A DNA stretch of 64,000 nucleotides from JANQJD01 sp965601685 (GCA_965601685.1 CBFCWI010000002.1:372001-436000); one strand, 5' to 3'; shown: positions 1-12,394, counted from the stretch's first letter. Made by a program: numbers and translations. The notes: a model not told the origin generated them from the sequence alone.

Positions 1-262
1 AGGACAGATGTGGTAAAGTGACGACTAAGGCCCCTCCTGCTAGCGCAGCAGAGAAAGACAGTTGAAATCAATAGAGCGTGCGCTCACCTTCGCTTTGGCA
101 GTAGGGTAAGGTAACTAACCACCACGAGCAGCGCTACAACTTACCACTCGCAGATCTGTGCCTGTCGCCCTCTGAGAGGAGGAGCAGGGTCACAGAATGA
201 TCTTGTATAACTGTGTGGGATTCTCTATAGGAGGCAGTTCTGAGGTGATGCAGAGGCTGACT

Positions 263-487
263 ATGAAGGATAAGATTCACCCTGACTACCATGAAATCAC
301 TGTCGTTATGACTGACGGAAGCGAGTTTCAAACACGCTCTACTTACGGTAGAGACGGTGCTGTTTTGCGTTTGGAGATAGACTATAAATCTCATCCAGCT
401 TGGACAGGCGTGCACCGTTTAGTAGATACGGGTGGCCAGCTCGCTAAATTCAACAAGAGATTTGCTGGTTTCGGTATTCCGAAGTAA
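263..487 (+). CDS. rpmE: 50S ribosomal protein L31
   Basis: Component of the large ribosomal subunit at the inter-subunit bridge. The 74-residue product begins [10 protein letters not shown] and contains VVMTDGSEF, a HPAWTG block and a C-terminal [10 protein letters not shown], the usual L31 landmarks and length. It lacks the zinc-binding cysteines of some L31 forms, as is normal for the alphaproteobacterial type. I chose ATG 263 because family members start just before the IHPDY motif and an AGAGG lies 6 bases upstream. ATG 248 in the same frame, preceded by AGGAGG at 229-234, is an alternative adding five residues. The gene stands alone, with no recognisable gene on either side for hundreds of bases. 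Confidence 0.93.
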   Translation: MKDKIHPDYHEITVVMTDGSEFQTRSTYGRDGAVLRLEIDYKSHPAWTGVHRLVDTGGQLAKFNKRFAGFGIPK

Positions 488-1425
488 GTAGGCAGCCTGA
501 GTGCTGCTGTTCTCTCTCTTGAACATGCTCCCTCGTGTCAGCACGTTGCAGATCGATAGCGCTACCTTGCTTAGCTTCGTGATGACGGTCTCTCTCGAAG
601 AGCGAGTGAGTCCAGCAGACTGACGAACCCCCTTTGGAGGAAGGTGTAAACAATAAGAGAACCTATTCAGCCTTCCATCCATATGGGCGCCTGGTCAACA
701 GCCTGCAGCTTGCTTTAGTCGGCCAGTCTGGCAGAAAGCAAGCTGCCATTCGCCCGGCTACTGGTTGAGCCAAGGTTTAGCCTAGCCATTAATCAGTGGT
801 TGATAACAACGTAGCGAATGTCCTAAGATCGGGGAATTCATAAGATCAGCTGACTCGCTTAATATTGCCAAAACGAGTACCTTGCAAACCGCGCTTGGCG
901 TTAGAAGTAGTGTCTGTCTCTGCTGGATAGAATACTGGTGCTGACTCATCAAGCTGCACTGCATATTGTCTGCCATACCGCAGGGCGATTTGCAGAAAAA
1001 GCAATGGCAAGTTGCAAGTGTACGCAGGTGCCGCATACAGGCGGCGGTCCGATCCGAGCTTCAGATCATCCCAAAAGAAGCGCGGCTGGCGAGTGCCAGG
1101 TGAGACGGAGTCATTGCCAACGTTCCATACGTGTCATAACTGCCATGACCATCATTTCTGCTCGCAGATCAACCAGTTCTGGTGACTCTCGGTGACTCAA
1201 GTATATGGCTGGTGCAGGATCCGAATGCAGAGACCATGATGATCTGATCAGAAACCGCAGAAGGCGTCCCGCTCCTTGTTTGCGTGCAGTGATCTTGCCT
1301 GCACCGGCTCGGCATCTGGCCAATCTGGCGCCACGAGACTAACATCATCAGCACAAAGAAATATCAGCTGGTCGGTCACAGGCCATGTTTTCAGACGGTT
1401 GATGGCCAGGGACACCGTCATATCC
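488..1425. other. Gene-free stretch (about 940 bp)
   Basis: No open frame here resembles a known protein and none has convincing start context. I found no tRNA T-loop signature and no conserved core of RNase P RNA, tmRNA or 4.5S RNA on either strand. Base composition is like the neighbouring genes, so this may be an eroded gene that can no longer be recognised. Confidence 0.5.
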
Positions 1426-2895
1426 CTATCCTGCCGCTAGGGCGGCGAGCACAGTAGGCAGAGCCTCAGGCAGATCTTCAGCGATCAAACCCAGGCCAAC
1501 ACGGGCTGCTGCCGCGCCATGCAGCCAAGCCGCAGCACAGGCAGCGGCAAATGGGTCCATACCCTGCGCCAGCAGACCGACGATGAGACCAGCTAACACG
1601 TCACCAGCACCAGCTGTAGCCAGCATGGGCGGCGCGTTGGTGTTAATGACTGCGAGTCCGTTAGGAGCGGCTATGACTGTGTCACTGCCCTTCAACAGCA
1701 CGACCGCTCCAGTGAGCCGGGCAGCAATCCTCGCTCGTTCCAGCCGGCTACATGCTTGTTCCCCGAATAAGGCTGTGTATTCGCCATCGTGAGGGGTCAA
1801 CACACACGAAGCATGCAGACCCGCAAACAGCGCGGCTGGGTTATCGCTAAAGCTTGTTAGAGCATCGGCATCTAGGACACAGGGGCGAGTACTGTCTAAC
1901 ACTGTAGTTACTGCTGCACGTGTTTCAGCACTGCGACCAGCTCCGGGGCCTATTAACACGGCATTGCGGCGGGCATCAGCGAGCAGAGTCGCTAAATTGT
2001 CTGCTCTGTCACAGGGAACAACAATCACGCCAGGCGCATCCATAGCGTAGAGAGACAGCGCTGCCTGCGGTGCCGCAATTGTCAGCAGACCAACGCCGAC
2101 TCGACGCGCGGCCCTGGTCGCTAGGCGCACCGCACCAGTCATAACGGCCCCCCCTACCGCTATGACATGACCGCGTTGATACTTATGGTCAGAGGGCGTA
2201 GACCTGGGCAGAGGCCACAAGTGAGGGCCGTTTATGAAGATCTGCGGACCAATACTGTCTAGCACAGCATTCGGGATTCCAATATCCGCCACAACCAGCG
2301 TGCCGCATAATGACCGCCCAGGCAATAGTAAATGAGCAGGTTTAGGCCGAAAGAATGTAACAGTTACGTCCGCCTGTAGCGCACAGTCACCTAGAGCTTT
2401 TCCTGTGTCTCCGTGTAAGCCGCTTGGTATATCTACAGCCACTACCGGTAACTTCCGGTGGTTGATGGTCTTGACAACGGCGCGCGCCGCGCCTTCCAGA
2501 GGCCGCGCGAGGCCGGCACCAAACAGAGCATCGATGACTAATGTACATCCACAAAGAGAATTAATAGAAAGTGGTGCCACTGCTCCGCGCCATAAGGCTG
2601 CAGCCGCTGCTGCATCACCCCGCAGAGATTCACGCCGGCCAAGGAGGGAGAGGTGTACCACCCAGCCAGCCCTAGCCAGCCAGCGGGCTGCTACGAAGCC
2701 GTCACCACCATTATTACCGGGTCCACACAGGATGGCCACTGGCTGCTTGTGTCGGCGGCAGACAGCTTTGGCAATCGCAAATCCTGCTGCCTCCATGAGG
2801 CGCAATCCTGGTATACCCATAGTTGTCGCAGCTTTGTCGGCTTGAGACATCTCTGCTACCGTTAGCACGGCCGCTGTGAGCAGTGAAGACTTCAT
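1426..2895 (-). CDS. nnr: Bifunctional NAD(P)H-hydrate epimerase / ADP-dependent dehydratase
   Basis: Repairs NADHX and NADPHX, the hydrated forms of reduced nicotinamide cofactors. The 489-residue protein is the usual two-domain fusion. The N-terminal epimerase half (about residues 10-215) has the GPGNNGGDGFVAARWL block, VIDALFGAGL and VDIPSGLHGDTG. The C-terminal dehydratase half has GPGAGRS, VLDADAL, LTPHDGEY and the ATAGAGDVLAG nucleotide-binding motif near residue 435. Length and domain order match the family, so both activities are expected. The start codon overlaps the queG stop codon (ATGA), so the two genes are probably translationally coupled in one transcript. Confidence 0.95.
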   Translation of the reverse strand: MKSSLLTAAVLTVAEMSQADKAATTMGIPGLRLMEAAGFAIAKAVCRRHKQPVAILCGPGNNGGDGFVAARWLARAGWVVHLSLLGRRESLRGDAAAAAALWRGAVAPLSINSLCGCTLVIDALFGAGLARPLEGAARAVVKTINHRKLPVVAVDIPSGLHGDTGKALGDCALQADVTVTFFRPKPAHLLLPGRSLCGTLVVADIGIPNAVLDSIGPQIFINGPHLWPLPRSTPSDHKYQRGHVIAVGGAVMTGAVRLATRAARRVGVGLLTIAAPQAALSLYAMDAPGVIVVPCDRADNLATLLADARRNAVLIGPGAGRSAETRAAVTTVLDSTRPCVLDADALTSFSDNPAALFAGLHASCVLTPHDGEYTALFGEQACSRLERARIAARLTGAVVLLKGSDTVIAAPNGLAVINTNAPPMLATAGAGDVLAGLIVGLLAQGMDPFAAACAAAWLHGAAAARVGLGLIAEDLPEALPTVLAALAAG

Positions 2896-4034
2896 TGTGA
2901 TGTCTTTCCCCTATACATTTCGCCCTGTGTCCACTCTGTCTGTACAGTCACGTCTTGCTCCTCAGGCAGGTGTTGAGTGCGCAGAGTCGTGAACTGCTCA
3001 CGACTGAGTAGACGTGACAGTGCCCATACTGCAGCCCCTCGCACCAAGGGAGAGGAGTCTTGTAGTCGTGCTAGAGCCACAGGGATCATGGTTTCGATGC
3101 CACTATTGCCGATGGCAATCAGCACGTTGCGTACTAGACGGTCGCGGCCGATGCGATGTAGCGAAGAACCGCGAAAGTGGTCTGTAAAAGAAGTTGTGTT
3201 TATTCCTGCTAATATCGCGAGATCTAGACATTTTTCGCTAAAGTGTGGCTGTAAGTCTGTTGTAGCAGTTGGTGGAGCGAATCTGTTCCAGGGACACACT
3301 GCTAGGCAGTCGTCACAACCATAAATACGGTTACCCAAAAGGGGGCGCAGTACAGCTGGAATAGAGCCTTTATGTTCTATGGTTAGATATGAGATACAGC
3401 GGCGAGCATCAATCTGTCCACTAGCTGTCAGGGCTCCGGTTGGGCACACGTCTTGACAACGGTGGCATGTGCCACAATACGCAGGGTGTGGCTGGTCAGG
3501 TGGTAGCGCAAGAGAGGTCAGAATTTCCCCTAGAAAAAGCCATGATCCAAAGCGGCGTGATACTAGGTTGGTATGGCGACCCTGCCAACCCAGCCCTGCC
3601 ATCTGGGCAAGCGGCTTTTCCAGGAGCGGTGCGGTATCAACAAACACTTTGACTTCAGTATTGAAAGTAGCATACATCCACTGCCCCAGCGCCTGGAGTT
3701 TGGTGCGTATGACGCTGTGGTAGTCTCTGTTGCGAGCGTGGCTGCTAATAAGACCGTGCCGGGGGTAACCAAGGAAAGCCATTGGATCTCCAGCAGGAGC
3801 GTAGTTTAAACCTAGAACGACAACACTAACAGCCGCTGGCCATAGCCTACACGGGTCATTACGGCATTCATTGGCCATCCACCTCATGTCACCGTGCCGA
3901 CACTCAGCGAGAAAGACAGCCAGATTGGTGCGTATCTGCTCGGGCAAGAGAGCGTGAGTAAAACCAACGGAATCAAACCCAAGGGCGTATGCCTGAGCAC
4001 GTATGATATCCCCAACAGGGGTGGAAGCTTTCAT
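2892..4034 (-). CDS. queG: Epoxyqueuosine reductase
   Basis: Last step of queuosine synthesis: cobalamin-dependent reduction of epoxyqueuosine at the wobble base of tRNAs for Asn, Asp, His and Tyr. Two 4Fe-4S motifs are visible, CGTCHRCQDVCPTG followed about 50 residues later by CDDCLAVCPWN, as in QueG. HEAT-like sequence follows toward the C-terminus (PLVRGAAVWALSRLL). I start at ATG 4034, giving MKASTPVGD and 380 residues. An in-frame TTG at 4052 would add six residues. The C-terminus overlaps the start of nnr by four bases. The enzyme needs cobalamin; no cobalamin gene lies in this window. Confidence 0.94.
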   Translation of the reverse strand: MKASTPVGDIIRAQAYALGFDSVGFTHALLPEQIRTNLAVFLAECRHGDMRWMANECRNDPCRLWPAAVSVVVLGLNYAPAGDPMAFLGYPRHGLISSHARNRDYHSVIRTKLQALGQWMYATFNTEVKVFVDTAPLLEKPLAQMAGLGWQGRHTNLVSRRFGSWLFLGEILTSLALPPDQPHPAYCGTCHRCQDVCPTGALTASGQIDARRCISYLTIEHKGSIPAVLRPLLGNRIYGCDDCLAVCPWNRFAPPTATTDLQPHFSEKCLDLAILAGINTTSFTDHFRGSSLHRIGRDRLVRNVLIAIGNSGIETMIPVALARLQDSSPLVRGAAVWALSRLLSREQFTTLRTQHLPEEQDVTVQTEWTQGEMYRGKTSQ

Positions 4035-4176
4035 TCCGCACTGCCTTTGCAACGGTGCGAGTCTGTAGTATCTTGCCTATCTTACCGTGCTGAGGGCAGG
4101 GTAAGAATGTTGGAGTGTCAGAACGTTTACAGCATTGAGCGCTACCTCTCACTTTTAGAAGATTAGATGAGGATAT

Positions 4177-4530
4177 ATGATTACGACACAATCCAATGCA
4201 GGAGCCACAGTAACAATGACCACCAGCGCTGCCCAACGGGTCATAGCCTTGAGGATGGCAGAGGGGAATCCGGCTCTTATGCTTCGGTTAACGGTGTCTG
4301 GAGGAGGGTGCTCCGGGTTTCAATACGGCTTCTCTCTTGATGCTATGGCAACCAGTACGGATCACGTTTTCGAACACCACGGAGCTCGTTTGGTAGTGGA
4401 TCATATCTCCCTCAGCCTGCTACAAGGAGCACGGGTAGACTATGTGGACGAGCTCATGGGAGCGATGTTCGTAGTACAGAATCCCAATGCTATTTCTACC
4501 TGCGGGTGTGGTAATTCCTTCTCTGCGTGA
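4177..4530 (+). CDS. erpA: Iron-sulfur cluster insertion protein ErpA
   Basis: A-type carrier that delivers Fe-S clusters to target proteins. The 117-residue protein shows the family signature: a first cysteine in SGGGCSGFQYGF and the paired C-terminal cysteines in STCGCGNSF, which together bind the cluster. The VVQNPNA block before the cysteine pair is typical of ErpA rather than IscA. A GAGGA ribosome binding site sits about 5 bases before ATG 4177. It is transcribed divergently from queG and converges on bolA. Fe-S-rich products in the window (QmoAB, HdrCB, QueG, EpmB) are natural clients, although that link is inference. Confidence 0.93.
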   Translation: MITTQSNAGATVTMTTSAAQRVIALRMAEGNPALMLRLTVSGGGCSGFQYGFSLDAMATSTDHVFEHHGARLVVDHISLSLLQGARVDYVDELMGAMFVVQNPNAISTCGCGNSFSA

Positions 4531-4561
4531 GACATATCTAAGAAATATCTAGATAACCGCT

Positions 4562-4596
4562 CCTACCAGCCCGAACTAAGCTGTCGGGGCGGTAGG
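4562..4596. terminator. Hairpin between convergent erpA and bolA
   Basis: Arms at 4562-4574 and 4584-4596 pair at 11 of 13 positions (CCTACC..CCCGA against TCGGG..GGTAGG) around a 9-base loop. It lies between the 3' ends of two convergent genes, where a bidirectional terminator would be expected. There is no T-tract on either side, so the assignment is tentative. Confidence 0.35.
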
Positions 4597-4737
4597 GGTG
4601 CCTGTTAGCCAGGCCGTCAGGGAAGTATGCGGCGACCTATGACTGCCCTACTGAGAGGGGGCCGCGTCTGTCACAGCGCATGAGCGACAGACTACCGATC
4701 CAGATGCGTGAACTAACCTTTGTCGCATGATGCATTC

Positions 4738-4974
4738 TTAATCATCCTTAGCTGTTGTGCGCAGAGTGAGTGCGTGTAGATCTGCACCCATCTTCCCTTG
4801 TAAAGCGCTGTAAATCATCTGATGTTGCTGGATGCGCGTTTTACCTTTGAAGCGAGCCGAGACGATCTGCGCCGCATAGTGATTACCGTCACCTGCCAAG
4901 TCGGTGATACTCACATGAGCATCAGGTAATGCCTCCTTGATCAGGGATTCAATTTCAGTGGCAGACATTGCCAT
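4738..4974 (-). CDS. BolA/IbaG family protein
   Basis: Small BolA-fold protein of 78 residues; family members pair with monothiol glutaredoxins in Fe-S trafficking. It shows the BolA core: an N-terminal helix (ATEIESLIKEALPDA), the GDGNHYAAQIVS strand and turn, and the RIQQHQMIYSALQGKMG helical motif, whose histidine is the usual cluster or partner ligand. Start ATG 4974 follows GGAGGG with 7-base spacing; an upstream TTG at 4980 is less likely. In many alphaproteobacteria a glutaredoxin gene directly follows, but here only about 200 bases of non-coding sequence separate it from erpA. The nearby ErpA suggests a shared Fe-S role. Confidence 0.9.
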   Translation of the reverse strand: MAMSATEIESLIKEALPDAHVSITDLAGDGNHYAAQIVSARFKGKTRIQQHQMIYSALQGKMGADLHALTLRTTAKDD

Positions 4975-5080
4975 GGTCAACCCTCCATTAAGGAAACTTC
5001 AACATTATTGAGCGTGTCAGTATTACGACTCTTATAGCTTATAGATAGATTGTCTGCTTCTATATACTATTTGAAACAGC

Positions 5081-6173
5081 TTACACTGGTGATTGTTGCA
5101 CAGTGTGGCTGTTCTCCACATACAGGAACAGCGCCCGTGCTCCAAGCCCGGCGAACAGAGTCCGATCCGTCCCAGTGAGCCATGCCTGCGTTCCCACCGC
5201 ACATATGGCATCAAACAGAGCTTGCCGGTGTATTCTATCCAAATGTGCTACGATCTCATCGAGCAGTAAGAGCGGTAAAAAACCACGTGCCGTGGCTTGA
5301 GCACGCGCTTGCGCCAATGTCAGTGCGATTAATAGAGCTTTCCCCGTAGAGCATTGAGATGCTGGTAGGTTCCGTGTTGCATGCCAAACCACTAGATCGC
5401 TGCGATGTGGACCTTCAGTCGCCCCGCCGGTACGAGCGTCCAGTCGACGGCCTACCCACAGCGCTTGGCGCAGGCGCTGCACAGCCTCTGTCATTGGCAT
5501 GACTGCAAGCCACCCCTCTACCGTTCCAACTAAGGATGGTACCACTCGCGGAAACGGTCCAAACGCCTCACCACAGGCTTGCACTAATTGTGCTATTGTT
5601 TTTCGCCGCGCTGCGGCTACCCCCACACCGTGTTCAGCCATGATGCTTTCCAAGGCAGCTACCCAAGCTGGGTCATGTTGTCCCTCACGCAGCAGACGAC
5701 TCCTCTCGCGCATAGCGCGTTCGTAAGCCGCGACGCGGCTGGCGTGAGCCGGGTCAAAAGCAAACACGAGGCGGTCCAGGAATTGCCGCCGAGTGACTGG
5801 GGATTCAACAAACAGTCTATCCATAGCTGGGGTCAACCACACTGCTGCCGCCACATCAGCAAGAGCTACTTGTCCACGATTCACATGAGTCCTACCAATG
5901 CGGACAGTACGTCGCACACTCCAGACCAGTACCTACCTCAACTGGACCAGCAGGCGTCATCACTGTCGCAGCAATGCTCCAGCTGCTTGTCCCGTGGCGA
6001 GCAATTTCTGATAGTCGAGCGCGCCGCAACCCGCGACCAGGAGTGAGAAACGAGACGGCCTCAATTAAATTCGTTTTGCCAATACCGTTTGTACCTGTTA
6101 GGACTATTGGCTGTTCTGTAACTTTCAGATGTAATTTCTCGTAATTTCTAAAATTCGTAAGCGTGATACGCAT
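5081..6173 (-). pseudogene. recF: recF, frameshifted and missing part of its ABC signature
   Basis: RecF is the SMC-like ATPase of the RecFOR pathway that loads RecA at gapped DNA. The N-terminal part starts at ATG 6173 (MRITLTNFRNYE) with an intact Walker A, GTNGIGKTN (residues 27-35), then runs to a stop soon after GTGLE. The rest of the protein continues in a different frame from about 5917, beginning RRTVRIG, through WLTPAMDRLF to Walker B, LLLLDEIVAHLD. Joining the frames near 5917-5920 gives about 363 residues, normal RecF length, so a single-base indel explains the break. The ABC signature reads STGKALLIAL; related RecF proteins have STGEQKALL, so two residues appear deleted in the ATPase active site. 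Probably non-functional. It lies directly downstream of dnaN, as in many bacteria. Confidence 0.88.
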
Positions 6174-6252
6174 CACAGCAGTAGGAACAGGTGCCGTTTT
6201 ACGATCTAAACAGACTGCCAAACAGCCGATCCTCTGCTTTTCATGCTTTAGG

Positions 6253-7380
6253 TTACACCCGCATAGGCATCAGGATATAGAGTGCTGAATCGTCAGCCAC
6301 TTCCCGTACCATCATCGGTGAAGAGGGATCAGAGACAGCAAAACGCACTGTGTCGCCTGTCATCTGACCCAAAATATCGAGCAAGTAACGACTGTTGAAG
6401 CCTATGGAAAGAGGTGTACAGTCACAAACCGCGTCCAGTTCATCAGTAGCATTATTATTAGTAGTCGTATTCGAAGCTGACAGCACTAAGCTATCTCGTA
6501 CGACCTCAAGCTTTACGGCACGTGCCTTATCTGTGGCCATAACAGTTGAAACTCTGCTCACAGCCTCTGCGAGCGCCTTAGCGTTTACCTCTATCGTTTT
6601 ATTATTGTTCACCGGGATTACCCGTTCGCAGTCCGGGAAGGTACCGTCAATCAGCTTTGAGATCAGAATAGTGTTCTGTCCAAACGCGAAACGAATCTTA
6701 GTGTTTGACAATGACGTAGTAATTTCCGTTGTTGTTTCCTCTATAAGAGTCCGTAGTTCTTCTACTGTCTTACGCGGTAAAATAACACTTGGCATGTTAT
6801 ATGCGTCTTTAGGTAGAGATACTTCTGCAAGTGCAAGCCTATAACCATCAGTGGCTATAGCACGTAGGACACCGACACCAGCGTTGTGAACGGCATAGAG
6901 GTAGATACCATTCAGGTAATAACGAGTTGCCTCTGTTGACATTGCAAAACGGGTACGTTCTATCAAAGAACGTAAATCAATTGCTCTCACTTTGAAAGAG
7001 ATTGGTAGTGTGCTCTCTACCAGAGCAGGGAAATCGGTAACAGGTAAACTCTTTAAGATAAATTTAGATTTACCAGAGCATAGCACAAGTTGTGATTCCT
7101 CCGGATAGTGTTCAAGATTCACTCGTGCATTTTCTGGTAGCTTCCGCATAATATCATACACCATATATGCCGGGGCTGTGGCGCTACCCGTACGTTCTAT
7201 CTCGCAAAACACGGTTTCCGATATTTCCAGATCCATATCAGTTGCCCGCAGCTCAAGCCCAGTCTGTCTAGTCTCGAGATAAATATTCGCTAAAATTGGC
7301 ACAGTAGCGCGTCTTTCAACTACACCCTGAACACGGCTCAAGGACTTCAGAAAAATGGAGCGTTCAATAGTGAATTTCAT
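6253..7380 (-). CDS. dnaN: DNA polymerase III sliding clamp (beta subunit)
   Basis: Ring-shaped processivity clamp that tethers DNA polymerase III to the template. The 375-residue protein starts MKFTIERSIFLKSLSRVQGVVERR and has the three repeated clamp domains, including LRATDMDLEIS, the GIYLYAV/LRAIATDGYRLA block and the C-terminal LYILMPMRV that forms the partner-binding pocket. Length is normal. recF follows 79 bases downstream on the same strand. dnaA is not in the window. Confidence 0.97.
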   Translation of the reverse strand: MKFTIERSIFLKSLSRVQGVVERRATVPILANIYLETRQTGLELRATDMDLEISETVFCEIERTGSATAPAYMVYDIMRKLPENARVNLEHYPEESQLVLCSGKSKFILKSLPVTDFPALVESTLPISFKVRAIDLRSLIERTRFAMSTEATRYYLNGIYLYAVHNAGVGVLRAIATDGYRLALAEVSLPKDAYNMPSVILPRKTVEELRTLIEETTTEITTSLSNTKIRFAFGQNTILISKLIDGTFPDCERVIPVNNNKTIEVNAKALAEAVSRVSTVMATDKARAVKLEVVRDSLVLSASNTTTNNNATDELDAVCDCTPLSIGFNSRYLLDILGQMTGDTVRFAVSDPSSPMMVREVADDSALYILMPMRV

Positions 7381-7480
7381 TCTTCGTGAGCTTTATGTTT
7401 TTTGTTTTAGTGTCTCTACCTTACTTACAGAAGGCCATGACATTTTTCATTTTAACAGTAAGGCACAGTATCCACCATTG

Positions 7481-10311
<2,831 letters not shown>

Positions 10312-10317
10312 ACGGAC

Positions 10318-11223
10318 CTACTCGATGTTCTTTGCTTGCTCACGAAGTTGATCAATGGTCGTTTTAAGATCGAGGCCTCTGTAAGTGAGATCAATGCTGT
10401 TTGCTTTAGTGCATAAGGTGTCAGCTTCACGGTTCAGTTCCTGACAGAGAAAATCAAGCTTGCGTCCAACAACACCGCCAGCAGCTATTAACTGGCGTGC
10501 AGCTGCAATGTGTATGCGCAGCCTGTCTAGTTCCTCACGGACGTCTGCTTTGGCTGCCAACAGGGCGACTTCCTGTGTGAGCCGTTCCTCAGATAGGCTT
10601 GGTGAGGTGTGTAATAGTGCGTCCATCAATCCGTGCAGACGGCTATAGATTCCTTTCTGTTGCATATCTGCACTCCCATAAGCGCGCTCAGTCAGGGTCT
10701 CGATAGTATCGAGATGGGTTTCCAGAATCGCAGCTAACCGCCCCCCTTCCTCCACCCGCATGATGGCAAGTGAATCCAGAGCCTTCTCTAGGGACAGGAG
10801 TACTAAGGTCTCGCGCTCTTTAAGTTTCGCCCTGCTCTTGTTCTCTTCTAGGGGAGTCAGGACGCCTGGAAGGGCAAGCAGGCCATCCAGCCGTGGTGGA
10901 TGTACCAAAAAATTTGGGTAACGCTGGTACCACTCAGACGTGATGGCGACTAGCTTCGTAAGCCATTCCTCGTTAAGACTCATCATGTCTTGGTTGCCGG
11001 TTCGGGTCACGATCAATGTTAGCGAAACAGCACCGCGCCTGCAGCAACGTCCAACCATTCCCCTAGCTACGGACTCTAAGCCCTCGAATCCCAGTGGCAA
11101 ACGCAGCCGTACATCCAGTCCCTTAGCGTTGACGCTCCGAACCTCCCATGTCCAATCGTAAGAGGGAGCTGCAGAATCATACCCGCGGAAACAGGCAAAA
11201 GCGGTCATACTGCTGATGGACAT
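10318..11223 (-). CDS. yicC: YicC family endoribonuclease
   Basis: YicC proteins are conserved endoribonucleases linked to RNA decay and stationary-phase fitness. The protein has the characteristic SISSMTAFA start, WEVRSVNAKGLDVRLRLP near residue 30, and the C-terminal ELNREADTLCTKANSIDL then DQLREQAKNIE ending. From ATG 11223 it has 301 residues, close to the family norm. Five ATG codons occur at the beginning (11235 to 11223, and SSM). I prefer 11223 because family members start at this point and GAGG sits 6 bases before it. It is the first gene of a yicC-gmk unit. Confidence 0.92.
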   Translation of the reverse strand: MSISSMTAFACFRGYDSAAPSYDWTWEVRSVNAKGLDVRLRLPLGFEGLESVARGMVGRCCRRGAVSLTLIVTRTGNQDMMSLNEEWLTKLVAITSEWYQRYPNFLVHPPRLDGLLALPGVLTPLEENKSRAKLKERETLVLLSLEKALDSLAIMRVEEGGRLAAILETHLDTIETLTERAYGSADMQQKGIYSRLHGLMDALLHTSPSLSEERLTQEVALLAAKADVREELDRLRIHIAAARQLIAAGGVVGRKLDFLCQELNREADTLCTKANSIDLTYRGLDLKTTIDQLREQAKNIE

Positions 11224-11822
11224 CATCATCCTCATGCCAAAGACGTTCTCATATTAGAGCGATAGCCTGTTGTCACAGGTAGCAGACGCTGATTGCTTTA
11301 CTTTTGGGACATCTCCAAGAACAGAAGAAAAGACTAACCAGCATATACACCCGAAGCATCCTCATCTCTCTTCTGTGATCTGGCGACAGCAAACATCCGG
11401 CAGATCTTTTCCCCAAGGAGGACATGAGAGCGGCATTGCAGATCGAAAGAACATACATCGTGGTCTCAGGAGGTTTTCCGCCTGCCTTACAGATGCGGAT
11501 GCTCAGCGTATCACATGGTAGGTCCTCTAAGACAGAAAGAAGAACCAGCCGTTCATTGAGGCTTATGAATACGCTTCTGGGCTGGGCGCTATGCCACCTG
11601 TAAAGGTTCAAACCACAGGCAAGGAGCCAAATATCCATCGTACAAAACTTGCTGTCGGTACACGTTTAGCATCCACAACTAGATTATACTCTTTAAAAGA
11701 GCAATGCAAATCAAGACTATATTATATAAGATTTCATATGCGCATATAAGCAACCTATAGTAAGATACTCATCATCGCTATCTAAGGCAGCTTGGTAGGT
11801 CATGCATAGTAAGATCCTCGTG

Positions 11823-11836
11823 AAGGAGGGAGTACA
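11823..11836 (+). repeat. 14-nt direct repeat AAGGAGGGAGTACA, copy 1
   Basis: Exact match to 12313-12326, 490 bases downstream in the same orientation. It contains an AAGGAGG sequence that looks like a strong ribosome binding site, but no open frame of useful length follows either copy. It may be a regulatory site or the trace of a local duplication. Confidence 0.6.
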
Positions 11837-12312
11837 CATTTTCTAACCATGAATACAAGCATTATGTCATAATACCTTTTGCCACACGGCAAGTGTCCAC
11901 TTCCCACAATCATCACCTAAGATGCGAACGAGTCTTCCATGCGTAACTTTAGGAATATGCATTGCAAATTGTACATTTTTTAATATAAAGATATTATCAA
12001 TAAAGTTATATTCTGCAAACAATATTTTTCGCAAGTATATATCATCTTGATGATACTTAATTATATATAAATATACTAGTATTTTTTACACTATATATTT
12101 TGTTACTTTAAATATAAATTAATAATATAATATTAGATATTATAATTTTCAATTAAAGTATTATCAGTTTGTGTTAAAACATAAAAATAAATAATCTTCT
12201 TTCAGACTGTGACTTTCCTCTAAGCAAAGAGTTCATAGAACAGGAAAGGATCATAATATTACTTTTCCAGTCTCTACATAGAGAGACGAAGAAACTGACC
12301 TCTGACAACAAC

Positions 12313-12326
12313 AAGGAGGGAGTACA
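12313..12326 (+). repeat. 14-nt direct repeat AAGGAGGGAGTACA, copy 2
   Basis: Second exact copy, about 95 bases before the sat start codon and just upstream of the sat leader hairpin. Together the two copies bracket the AT-rich island. Confidence 0.6.
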
Positions 12327-12336
12327 GTCTACCACC

Positions 12337-12394
12337 GATCGGCTGTCGGGAACAGGCGCTGTCACGCCTGCTGCCTGGTGAGCCGTCGTCGATC
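12337..12394 (+). promoter_or_regulatory. Structured leader before sat
   Basis: A 6-bp perfect stem (CAGGCG at 12353-12358 with CGCCTG at 12365-12370, loop CTGTCA) is nested in weaker outer pairing: GATCG 12337-12341 with CGATC 12390-12394, and GCT with AGC. The sat ribosome site lies just downstream in AAGGGAGAG. It does not match a riboswitch class I can recall. Confidence 0.35.

Noticed and set aside
938..1195. 85-codon open frame in the first gene-free stretch
   Set aside because: Composition and sequence are not protein-like, no family motif, and no ribosome site.
11849..11872. Seven-codon leader peptide after the first AAGGAGG copy
   Set aside because: The ATG is about 19 bases from the ribosome-site-like sequence, too far, and the peptide has no regulatory codon run.
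11640..12210. AT-rich island near dnaN/recF as a replication origin
   Set aside because: No cluster of TTATCCACA-like DnaA boxes was seen, dnaA is absent, and gene strand does not switch in a way that points to an origin.
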